From the NCBI GenBank assembly GCA_963662155.1, contig OY759265.1, positions 60,404,326 through 60,468,325 on the forward strand: 64,000 bases of DNA. The letters run 5' to 3'. A program made the translations under genes and the position numbers. Positions 50,777 to 62,451 of this stretch are shown here, in pieces. The first letter of the stretch is position 1. Each line of letters starts with the position of its first letter. The notes beneath the pieces were generated by a model. That model worked only from the letters and a program-made list of their open reading frames with translations. It searched no databases and was not told the DNA's origin. The DNA is from Lamellibrachia columna. Taxonomy: Eukaryota > Annelida > Polychaeta > Sabellida > Siboglinidae.

Positions 50777-53085
50777 GTGCTGTGTCTCCACGTCGGCCTA
50801 CTGATGTCGTCGTTGTTGTTGGTGGGTGGGATTGAACCCTGGACCGTCACACCATCAACGAATGCCACAACGCCGAGCAATGACGTTAGGCCCACCTGTG
50901 TGCATTGCAACAAGACAACTGACGAACATCGATCAATTACATTTTCAGTGTGTAGCTGTAAAATACACCTCGCATATTTGAAGACGGCACGATACCTTGA
51001 AGGACAAGGATGGCGCAGCCACGACCGACCCAAAAGCCGTTGTGAAATCCTTCGAAGAAGCCCGTCCCAAGAAACCTGCTAGCGACGCTCTCACTTCAAG
51101 TGGGGATGTTGCCAACGCAATATGGCAACACATAGAAAAAAGACAGTCGGATCATTCTGAATCTGACGACATGAAGAGATCAATAGTTGTCACTAGTGCC
51201 CCCTACATCGAAACACACACGAAACAAGAACGACGTAGAGACGATATCACATTTACACGTCACCTAGTCACAACACTCGGCGCCGACCCATTCCGATTCC
51301 CGAGACAGCAAGCAAACGACCTCCACTTACGAAAATTACCTTCCTGAATGAAGCCACCAGAGACGAAGTTCTCATGGACAGAAATCATCTCCGAGATGAT
51401 GCTGATTTCAACACAGTGTACATCAGGCCATCATTGCCGAAAGAGACCCGTGAACACCGCGACATCTTCTACTACGGAGACCCGTGAACACCGTGACATC
51501 CTCTACTACGGAGACCCGTGAACACCACGACATCCTCTGCTACGGAAACCCGTGAACACCGCGACAACCTCTACTACGGAGACCCGTGAACATCGCGACA
51601 TCCTCTACTACGGAGACCCGTGAACACCGCGACATCCTCTACTACGGAGACCCGTGAACACCGCGACATCCTCTACTACGGAGACCCGTGAACACCGCGA
51701 CATCCTCTGCTACGGAGACCCGTGAACACCGCGACATCCTCTACTACGGAGACCCGTGAACACCGCGACATCCTCTACTACGGAGACCCGTGAACACCGC
51801 GACATCCTCTGCTACGGAGACCCGTGAACACCGCGACATCCTCTACTACGGAGACCCGTGAACACCGCGACATCCTCTACTACGGAGACCCGGGAACACC
51901 GCGACATCCTCTACTACGGAGACCCGTGAACACCGCGACATCCTCTACTACGGAGACCCGTGAACACCGCGACATCCTCTACTACGGAGACCCGTGAACA
52001 CCGCGACATCCTCTACTACGGAGACCCGTGAACACCGCGACATCCTCTACTACGGAGACCCGTGAACACCGCGACATCCTCTACTACGGAGACCCGTGAA
52101 CACCGCGACATCCTCTGCTACGGAGACCCGTGAACACCGCGACATCCTCTACTACGGAGACCCGTGAACACCGCGACATCCTCTACTACGGAGACCCGTG
52201 AACACCGCGACATCCTCTGCTACGGAGACCCGTGAACACCGCGACATCCTCTACTACGGAGACCCGTGAACACCGCGACATCCTCTACTACGGAGCAACC
52301 CTCGAAACGTTTGACCAAGACAACATGTGTGTACAGCTCCCGAGGCGAGAACTTTGAGCTACGACACATCCTACGTGACGCTGAACGTAACGTAGACCGT
52401 GTAGACTGGAAGACCACCGCCCGCTACAGCCAGTCGACCTACTCATCCTGGAGAGCTGCTGTCAGTGGTCGACGCACAGCAGCAACAACCGTCAGCCGCC
52501 CACGTACGCGAAGCGATTCAGGAACAGAGCGAGTCCGACCACATACTGGACCTGATTGACTAAACAGTCGCAACACACCCGACCATTTGGACCCTGTTAT
52601 AAATGAATGCAAAGTTTACTATGCCAATGCTCGCAGTATTCGCAACAGAACTATTGCACTCGAAATGTTCCTTAGCACCGCTAAATATGCGATAATATCA
52701 TTTGTTTAAACATATATATCATATTGCGATACATCAGCGAAATGTTTAGTCGGATCCAATGGGACCTATGATCTATTTCGTTGTGGTAGACATTAGACAT
52801 GATCGTACTGGTGGAGGTGCAGCCGTCTTCTGTAAACATGGTTGGAACCCCGCCCGTCTTTGTCTTCCTGAAAACCTCAGTATGTATGTATAGACTTTAA
52901 GATTGCCACGTGTATTCGAATTTTGTGTGTTTACCGCCCACCAATTTGCACTAACCTTTATAACGAATGCACATGCGACATGATAACACATTGTGTTAGG
53001 AACAGCAATAACATTGTTATCCTTGGTGATTTTAACTTGCCCCTCATTCATCGTTCTAACAGCAGTTTTCCCAGGACTCAACCAT
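50777..53085 (+). mobile_element. CR1/L2-like LINE, 5' half, with internal minisatellite
   Basis: In order: a Cys-rich PHD-like segment (CVHCNKTTDEHRSITFSVCS at about 50900), an ORF1 RRM-like part (RSIVVTSAPYIETHTKQERR at about 51180), the ORF1 C-terminal block DEVLMDRNHLRDDADFNTVY then IRPSLPKETREHRDI, a 34-bp array, more ORF1, then an endonuclease fragment (YANARSIRNRT at about 52615, VYRPPICTN and ILGDFNLPLI at about 53015). Frameshifts are frequent. The reverse transcriptase is absent; the copy ends where a foldback element begins at 53086. Confidence 0.65.
51442..52292. repeat. 34-bp minisatellite inside LINE ORF1, about 25 copies
   Basis: The unit is GAGACCCGTGAACACCGCGA plus CATCCTCTACTACG. 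In the first copy it reads ETREHRDI, continuing the ORF1 motif IRPSLPKETREHRDI, so the unit was captured from coding DNA. A CTGCTACG variant marks a subset of units. Confidence 0.95.
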
Positions 53086-53330
<245 letters not shown>

Positions 53331-55280
53331 ACATTTCCCAAATTACTACTCAGTTGCTAGGTTACATTATTGCAGCACGACCAACTTGTCTGGTTTCTCA
53401 ATTATCATGTACGTTGCTCAGTTCAGTTTTTGCTTCTCAAACTATGTACTTAGAGCGGTTTTATTCCCATTCTTCCTGTGACAACTCGACCGCTTCCAGA
53501 CCGGTCGTGAGCCTCCGCGAGTCTACGAGAGTCGACGTATTTGACGAACGACTGTGGCTAAATGGCACTCGCGATAAAGAAGTAATACACTTATATATAA
53601 TGGTGTATTGTCATTGCCAAGCCACAGGGACGAGCTAATTGGCAGTACGAGATGTCTGCCAAGCTTGCGAGCGCCCACGGCCACGTTAAGGTTGGCCGGC
53701 GCAAAAAGCGCTAAACGCGCTAACAGGTATTTGCTGGAAATGTCAATTGAATCAGCAATTAGCGAAATACGTCCTCCGCGAAGCGGAAGTGTGTCCGCAC
53801 GGCTGCGTCGTTTCCGGAAACAGGCAGAGCACCTAGTCAGTCGTCGGTATTGGCTTAACAAAATAATGATATGTTTTTCAGTACACGCCAGATATTGCTG
53901 TATGCCAACACTAGTATAGTTATGCATCGGATGTCACCATGTATAATAATAATAATAATAATAACACTTATAGAGTGACTATAAATCCTCAGGGTCCCGA
54001 ACTTAGTGGCACAACAAAACAGAATCGTTAAGCATGATATCATGAACAGACCGTCGAGGAATTAGGATGGAAATGCAATTTCGAAAAACATCTTTAAAAT
54101 GAGCAGTCACACCTCGACCATTAACATTGTGCGAAGGTTCTTCTTCGTGTCATGATCAACTAGCGGCTTGACTTTAGATCCCATTTAGTCAAGCGACAAT
54201 ATCCTAGGATTGTGACATCGATGGCTTCTTGTGGAAGCCCTTGTCAATCCTAGGTGAGAAAATGACGTCGACCCAAATGCACCTTCGGGGCACACTAACG
54301 GCAAGATCGACTAATATTCAGAGGGATAAAAGAGGGATTTGTAGCAAAGCTGATTAGTAGCGAGTGGGCGCATCGACAGAGCGTCGGAAGGTTGATCAAA
54401 AAGAAAGTCTACAAAGGACATTCGTGTTATCGAATAATTCGTCACAACCACCATGGCGCATGCGGTTTTTATTATTATAAGCGCAGATTGACATAATGAT
54501 AATTTAACCTTCGTGATGTGTATCTGTAAATATGAAACAAGAGTTGTTACTAAATACACTACTAGGACAACATAATTTACTAATAACGTACGAGTTATTA
54601 AACTGTACTGAAAACAAAATAAGTTATATACTATACTTAAAAATGCATTCGAACACCATTTGCAACTTACATATTTATTGAGAATGCAATCATACATATA
54701 TCTAGGAGCTCCAATTCCAAACAGAATCGTACATAAATATTAAAAAAAACAGCATTATAGGAAATAATTTCGTAGTCATTAACGGTTAACTAATTGTTAC
54801 TTGGGAATGGGTTTAAACTAGGCTGTAATATGCCTGGAGCATATACTAGCGCACACATTCACGAAGATATATCACCGTACACGTTCTCAGAACTGTATTC
54901 ACAGAAGCCAATTACGGTGGATTAAGGTGTGATTGAATCTCAGTTGGCTATGCGTAGGGTCTATTTCCGTTCACTCTAACTGAATCAGCAGAGAGCATTT
55001 ATGGATAACTTTTTTTGCTCACTCAGTTATATACTCGAGACGAACGAGGCACAGGGTAATATTACTAAAACTGCTGACACTTAGATTGTTCTGTAGACTT
55101 GGGCAGGTTCACACAGCTCAGAAAGATGCATTTCAAGTAAAGGATTATTCATAGTTTAGTTGATTTGACAAAGTCTGTAAAATCAATATTTTGCACAATA
55201 TCCACTTACAAATTGATGTATGCAAAAACAATTATGGCTAAGAATGATTGTTTAAGACATTACACTGATACGATGATGCA
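53331..55280. other. No gene recognised
   Basis: Contains (AAT)n at about 53943-53963 and a small inverted pair (TCCTAGGATTG at about 54201, CAATCCTAGG at about 54237). No coding sequence with motifs. Confidence 0.45.
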
Positions 55281-55285
55281 TGCGA

Positions 55286-55760
55286 CAAGCTAGAAAGAAT
55301 ACAACGAAGAACAACTAAAATTGTTAGAGAATTGAGAGACCTCAGTTATAAAAGCCGCTTATTAGAATGTGGTTTGACAACACTAGAGACCAGGAGACTA
55401 AGAGGAGACAAAATAGAAGTATTTAAAATAGTGAACGGTTATGAGGATATTGATAGGAATATGTTCTTCAAACTTAAAGAAGGCAGTAGAACCAGAAGAC
55501 ACAAAGCAGCATTAGTTAAGGGACAGTGTAGGTTGGACATGAGAAAGTACTCTTTCTAACAGAGGGTGATAAATGAATGGAACAAACTGCCAAATGATTG
55601 TTTTAATGCTAGCAGTGTGAATATGTTTAAAATCGAATTGGCAGGTATTGACAGGGCGGGCTACACATAGATGATAAAATTATTGGACTCTCGATAAGCC
55701 AATGACTTCCTTATCCACTTGCCAACTGGAATTTGTTGTTCAGGATGGCAATCTTGTTAA
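55286..55760 (+). pseudogene. CR1-clade LINE 3' end, plus copy
   Basis: The frame gives KLERIQRRTTKIVRELRDLS, GLTTLETRRLRGDKIEVFKI and CRLDMRKYSF, then a stop and INEWNKLPNDCFNASSVNMF. This is the same family as 9080-10066. It ends in the shared 3' UTR (about 55650-55760). 5'-truncated. Confidence 0.8.
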
Positions 55761-56284
55761 TTAAAAAAAATAATCTTGTTTTTGAAAAGTAAAAACAGCA
55801 AAAGTCCATTTTGATCTGCGCCATGTGGTTGGTTGTGTCTATTTCACTAACATAACACAAGAAAATAGACTTTCGTTGTTGTGGTTCTTCAACAACGATA
55901 TCAAGCATATCTGGAGACCGATCATATTATTGCAGTGTCGTATCTCCTGTGTGTGCGTGTATGCTGCTGCAGTTCGAAGAAACGACGAAGTGGCGTCGGA
56001 CCCCAGAGCTACGATATTATATGTGTTTGAACTTTGGCTCGGCTTCTCTCTTTAACGAGAGCCTCGTTTATGTTCTGTTTATTAGTGCTTGCTCGCGGTA
56101 GACCTCCCAAGGGCGGCCTGGTGTGACGTTGTTCCTTAGCACGTCTGCCAATATGACGCTAGAGTTTCCAAATGAAGTTGTCGTTCCACCACTACACATT
56201 CATTACTGCCTTTAGTTGCTCGCCAGATGTGGCAGCGCAGAAGGACTTTCGCAGCAGCCAATGGGTGCAATGCATATAAAAATG
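55761..56284. other. Spacer between two opposed LINE 3' ends
   Basis: No recognisable motif. It separates two copies of one LINE family in tail-to-tail orientation. Confidence 0.5.
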
Positions 56285-56645
56285 CCACTTCAAGATTTAA
56301 CAAGATTGCCATCTCGAACAACAAGTTCCAGATGGCAAGTGGACAAGGAAGCCATTGGCTTATCGAGAGTCCAACCATTTTCTCATCTATGTGTAGTCCG
56401 CCTTCAGATAGCTGTCAATTCTATTTTTAAACATATTCACACTACTAGCATTAACACAATCATTTGGCAGTTTGTTCCATTCATTTATCACCCTCTGTGA
56501 GAAAGAGTACTTTCTCATGTCCAACCTACACTGCTCCTTAACTAATGCTGCTTTGTGTCCTCTGGTTCTACTGCCTTCTTTAAGTTTGAAGAACATATTC
56601 CTATCAACATCCTCATAACCGTTCACTATTTTTAAACACTTCATG
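56285..56645 (-). pseudogene. CR1-clade LINE 3' end, minus copy
   Basis: The minus frame reads KIVNGYEDVDRNMFFKLKEG, RTRGHKAALVKEQCRLDMRK and INEWNKLPNDCVNASSVNMF, then the shared 3' UTR containing GATGGCAAGTGGACAAGGAA. It is the inverse of 55430-55760 with modest divergence. 5'-truncated at about 56645, where an unrelated frame begins. Confidence 0.8.
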
Positions 56646-57112
56646 CTACTTAACCAAATAGACACGCATATCATAGCGCGAACCTGTGAAATAACACAAA
56701 AGAATGTCATGGTCTCGACAGCCGCCATTTTCCCGACGCTGGCGACACGCTGCGGCCATCACCAACACCAACAACAGCATGTCCTCTACTTGTCTGGGAC
56801 CTCGATTGTATTATCATCGCATCTTTAAGTGAACAAGCGTATTCAGTACACATTGGTTGGCTTAATCAGAATGCGCAGGGCAACTCCGCAAATATCCATC
56901 GGTTTTGAATAGCCCCGACAAATCAGTCATATAGCCGCTTATTAGGGATAAAGCATGCGATACGCTGGTATTCGACGTAAAGTACATGAGATGCTACGGC
57001 TAGCAGGGTCGTTCTTTTGTCGTTAGTTGATGTCATTTGAGTCGGTCGCTGCTTTCCTTTATGACTCGTAGACGTCGTTAGAGTCAGTCAAAGTTTTGTT
57101 TTCTGTCTCACT
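56646..57112. other. No gene recognised
   Basis: A short minus frame fused to the LINE piece (MAAVETMTFFCVISQVRAMI) has no recognisable family. A GTCGTTAG/AGTCGGTCG patch near 57020-57090 precedes the 47-bp array. Confidence 0.4.
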
Positions 57113-59185
57113 GATGTTGTTACAATCGGCCAACGTTGTATGCGATACATTACAGTAAAGATGTTGTTACAATCGGCCAACGTTGTATGCGATACATTAC
57201 AGTAAAGATGTTGTTACAATCGGCCAACGTTGTATGCGATACATTACAGTAAAGATGTTGTTACAATCGGCCAACGTTGTATGCGATACATTACAGTAAA
57301 GATGTTGTTACAATCGGCCAACGTTGTATGCGATACATTACAGTAAAGATGTTGTTACAATCGGCCAACGTTGTATGCGATACATTACAGTAAAGATGTT
57401 GTTACAATCGGCCAACGTTGTATGCGATACATTACAGTAAAGATGTTGTTACAATCGGCCAACGTTGTATGCGATACATTACAGTAAAGATGTTGTTACA
57501 ATCGGCCAACGTTGTATGCGATACATTACAGTAAAGATGTTGTTACAATCGGCCAACGTTGTATGCGATACATTACAGTAAAGATGTTGTTACAATCGGC
57601 CAACGTTGTATGCGATACATTACAGTAAAGATGTTGTTACAATCGGCCAACGTTGTATGCGATACATTACAGTAAAGATGTTGTTACAATCGGCCAACGT
57701 TGTATGCGATACATTACAGTAAAGATGTTGTTACAATCGGCCAACGTTGTATGCGATACATTACAGTAAAGATGTTGTTACAATCGGCCAACGTTGTATG
57801 CGATACATTACAGTAAAGATGTTGTTACAATCGGCCAACGTTGTATGCGATACATTACAGTAAAGATGTTGTTACAATCGGCCAACGTTGTATGCGATAC
57901 ATTACAGTAAAGATGTTGTTACAATCGGCCAACGTTGTATGCGATACATTACAGTAAAGATGTTGTTACAATCGGCCAACGTTGTATGCGATACATTACA
58001 GTAAAGATGTTGTTACAATCGGCCAACGTTGTATGCGATACATTACAGTAAAGATGTTGTTACAATCGGCCAACGTTGTATGCGATACATTACAGTAAAG
58101 ATGTTGTTACAATCGGCCAACGTTGTATGCGATACATTACAGTAAAGATGTTGTTACAATCGGCCAACGTTGTATGCGATACATTACAGTAAAGATGTTG
58201 TTACAATCGGCCAACGTTGTATGCGATACATTACAGTAAAGATGTTGTTACAATCGGCCAACGTTGTATGCGATACATTACAGTAAAGATGTTGTTACAA
58301 TCGGCCAACGTTGTATGCGATACATTACAGTAAAGATGTTGTTACAATCGGCCAACGTTGTATGCGATACATTACAGTAAAGATGTTGTTACAATCGGCC
58401 AACGTTGTATGCGATACATTACAGTAAAGATGTTGTTACAATCGGCCAACGTTGTATGCGATACATTACAGTAAAGATGTTGTTACAATCGGCCAACGTT
58501 GTATGCGATACATTACAGTAAAGATGTTGTTACAATCGGCCAACGTTGTATGCGATACATTACAGTAAAGATGTTGTTACAATCGGCCAACGTTGTATGC
58601 GATACATTACAGTAAAGATGTTGTTACAATCGGCCAACGTTGTATGCGATACATTACAGTAAAGATGTTGTTACAATCGGCCAACGTTGTATGCGATACA
58701 TTACAGTAAAGATGTTGTTACAATCGGCCAACGTTGTATGCGATACATTACAGTAAAGATGTTGTTACAATCGGCCAACGTTGTATGCGATACATTACAG
58801 TAAAGATGTTGTTACAATCGGCCAACGTTGTATGCGATACATTACAGTAAAGATGTTGTTACAATCGGCCAACGTTGTATGCGATACATTACAGTAAAGA
58901 TGTTGTTACAATCGGCCAACGTTGTATGCGATACATTACAGTAAAGATGTTGTTACAATCGGCCAACGTTGTATGCGATACATTACAGTAAAGATGTTGT
59001 TACAATCGGCCAACGTTGTATGCGATACATTACAGTAAAGATGTTGTTACAATCGGCCAACGTTGTATGCGATACATTACAGTAAAGATGTTGTTACAAT
59101 CGGCCAACGTTGTATGCGATACATTACAGTAAAGATGTTGTTACAATCGGCCAACGTTGTATGCGATACATTACAGTAAAGATGT
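57113..59185. repeat. 47-bp minisatellite, about 44 almost identical copies
   Basis: The unit is GATGTTGTTACAATCGGCCA, ACGTTGTATGCGATACATTA and CAGTAAA. I see essentially no variation between units over 2.07 kb, unlike every other array here. 47 is not a multiple of 3, and stops occur in all frames. Confidence 0.97.
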
Positions 59186-59341
59186 AGTAAAGCAGAAGAC
59201 TACGTAATTGGGCGTGTGAAGCATTATTAGATCAAGTGACCAATCGGTCGCTCGGCCTACACGCTCATCCAGCTACTGAGTATGGCCGAGTGAACTCCTA
59301 CATGACATTAACATCACGATGCTGCGTTAAACGCAGCATTT

Positions 59342-60118
59342 CATTTGTTCGCCATCTTCGTACACCTCATTCTACACAAACAGTCCATGTAGCCATTTGT
59401 TCGCCATCTTCGTACACCTCATTATACATAAACAGTCCATGTAGCCATTTGTTCGCCATCTTCGTACACCTCATTGTACACAAACAGTCCATGTAGCCAT
59501 TTGTTCGCCATCTTCGTACACCTCATTGTACACAAACAGTCCATGTAGCCATTTGTTCGCCATCTTCGTACACCTCATTCTACACAAACAGTCCATGTAG
59601 CCATTTGTTCGCCATCTTCGTACACCTCATTATACACAAACAGTCCATGTAGCCATTTGTTCGCCATCTTCGTACACCTCATTGTACACAAACAGTCCAT
59701 GTTGCCATTTGTTCGCCATCTTCGTACACCTCATTGTACACAAACAGTCCATGTAGCCATTTGTTCGCCATCTTCGTACACCTCATTGTACACAAACAGT
59801 CCACGTAGCCATTTGTTCGCCATCTTCGTACACCTCATTGTACACAAACAGTCCATGTAGCCATTTGTTCGCCATCTTCGTACACCTCATTGTACACAAA
59901 CAGTCCATGTAGCCATTTGTTCGCCATCTTCGTACACCTCATTGTACACAAACAGTCCATGTAGCCATTTGTTCGCCATCTTCGTACACCTCATTGTACA
60001 CAAACAGTCCATGTAGCCATTTGTTCGCCATCTTCGTACACCTCATTGTACATAAACAGTCCATGTAGCCATTTGTTCGCCATCTTCGTACACCTCATTG
60101 TACATAAACAGTCCATTC
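59342..60118. repeat. 52-bp minisatellite, about 15 copies
   Basis: The unit is CATTTGTTCGCCATCTTCGT, ACACCTCATTGTACACAAAC and AGTCCATGTAGC. Variants are ATTCTACA, ATTATACA and GTACATAA. It begins about 155 bp after the 47-bp array. Confidence 0.97.
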
Positions 60119-60794
60119 AGCTAACAAGAAAGGCGACTTCACGATACCAATATTCAACAATTAAAATTATAACACGTTTATTTTAAATGAGTCTTATACT
60201 ATCAAAGATGAACAGAAAATAATATTATTATAAAACAACTGGTTTTCGCATATCTTGGTGCGGGTTACTGATCAATTAGGGTATTCATGCGTCATCTTCT
60301 ACGTCAGTAGTTTCTGCTATCAGAAAGTATATGTTTATGTGCTATGTCATGGTATATCCAGTAAGCTTCGAGTCATCCATATTTACTTAAGCGATTTACC
60401 CACAATTTAGTTCCTCGAAATGTCTCCAATAGTTTCACGTTTGTTATTTTCTAAGCATAACCTATACTAAAAGCAGCAGTAGTGAGTGTAAACAATGGGA
60501 TAACACGTGGCTGCATTATCGATGGTGCCGACGCCGGCCTGAGCTATGACCATAATGGAGCCAGGCCAACGTGTTAAGACTTTAGAATCCTGGCGGTCAG
60601 CACAACAAAGCATGCCACGTTTCCTTCTACGGAGCATCTCATATGTCTTCATTAAGCCTTGCTTGCTGCCACTTAGCCGCCGTCGCGTAACAGCGCTGCT
60701 CATACAGATCTCGCGTTACAATCACAACAGGTGACTGCATCTTGGTTAGTTACTTCTGATCTATGTGATATTTGACGTTGCTCATTACGCCATG
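60119..60794. other. No gene recognised
   Basis: A 78-codon minus frame (60467-60703) rich in Arg shows no known motif. Otherwise AT-rich. Confidence 0.4.
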
Positions 60795-60952
60795 CGCTGT
60801 AGTATGAACTGCGTTGTAGTATGAACGGCGCTGTAGTATGAACGGCGCTGTAGCATGAACTACGCTGTAGTATGAACTGCGCTGTAGTATGAACTGCGCT
60901 GCAGTATGAACTGCGCTGTAGTATGAACTGCGCTGTAGTATGAACTGCGCTG
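60795..60952. repeat. 17-bp minisatellite, about 9 copies
   Basis: The unit is CTGTAGTATGAACTGCG with GGCG, TAGC and GCAG variants. Confidence 0.95.
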
Positions 60953-61794
60953 ACCAAGTGATCATGACTATGTGCTATTGCCGTCTTCTCCCGTGCAGTG
61001 TATACTTGTACTGTTGCTCGGGAGAGTGCGTGATGGCCTGGCATCGTTGTTGCGCAATTCTGTCCTTTTGCCTGTCGCAGACGACGTAGAGAGAATCGAC
61101 CCGAGCCATCAGGTGGCTGCACAGAGACCTCCGCACGTAAGATGGGTTATACATTAATGACGACTAAACTACCATGAAGGGTATTCATGTATCAAATACG
61201 CCCACTATTATACACCCACACATGTTTTACACGGCATGCCCTAGTGTATTGCCTTCTGACATTTACAACACCACCTCCTACCAGGATCAACACAAAGAGC
61301 ACCAACCATGACTTACAAAAACACGCTAAGTGGTGAATAGGCCAATTTGTGGTCACCATAAGGAATAGTGAATACCTGCTACCGCAAGTATCACGGGAAA
61401 TATATGCACCAAGAGAGCTACGTTATGTTGTAAGGCCTAAATACCCCGCGGATGGCGTTGTTCGAGCATACGTAGCAGTCACAGGTGGAGATAGATAGAG
61501 AGGGATCGCTGCGGGCAGAAACACCACAGAAGGGATAACAAGGATTAGACAATATCAAACCGACGGAAGTCTGTAACCGACGGAAGCCTTTCGAAATGGA
61601 ACATCGCAACAGAGACGTTGTTTCATCAGATACGCGACACGTGTCGTTATTAACTTCTCGCCTGTGCTCTGTCTATAAAAAAGATTTATTCATTACGTGT
61701 TGCAGTGGTTTTCTGAATTATCTTAGTCTATAACCAGTTCAACACCGCGTAAGATGGATGCACATACATGTTGGTAGTTTGCATGAATGTGTAT
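60953..61794. other. No gene recognised
   Basis: Short frames on both strands only. A stretch at about 61000-61140 is GC-rich and ends in a possible donor (CAC|GTAAGA, plus), but no protein family is evident. Confidence 0.4.
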
Positions 61795-61991
61795 ATTGCC
61801 AGTCTCTTACATACTGTGGGCATTGCGTTTGTATCGTCTTTTACAAGTACGTGAACAGCAGATGACACGAGACAAAATGGAAACAGACAAAAGAACGAAC
61901 AATGTTTGACCCTCTACACCGACAACAAACCGACGGTCAAACACTTGTAAAAGACGATAAAAACGCCCGCAGTATGTAAGAGACTGGCAAT
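61795..61991. mobile_element. Foldback MITE, 197 bp
   Basis: The left arm 61795-61848 begins ATTGCCAGTCTCTTACATAC and ends TCTTTTACAAGT. The right arm 61943-61991 is its inverse complement with a few indels. About 94 bp of loop. No coding capacity. Flanks show no clear target duplication. Confidence 0.75.
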
Positions 61992-62269
61992 GAATGGGAC
62001 AGAACAGATGCGTGAAACTCGTGGACGGCGCCAGCAAGACGGAATAAAAAAAATCCTTAACTGCACCACGGCCTCAGCCAGTCTCATAACAGCGCATCGG
62101 CGTGACAAGCTAGTTACATGGCCAAGGTGCAATTATTGTTTCCACAAATCTATTTGCAAAATAATGGGACTAGTGACGTTCGAGAGATAAAGATCGATTG
62201 TTCCCTTTGTTTGCGCGTGCGGCAATTTCTCTACGTGGCTAGAAGCCGCAGTTATATTACCAACGACTA
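61992..62269. other. No gene recognised
   Basis: Short spacer between the foldback MITE and the CA microsatellite; no motif seen. Confidence 0.4.

Positions 62270-62451
<182 letters not shown>

Noticed and set aside
57113..59185. CRISPR-like array
   Set aside because: Units are contiguous with no variable spacers, and the genome is metazoan. The same applies to all other arrays here.
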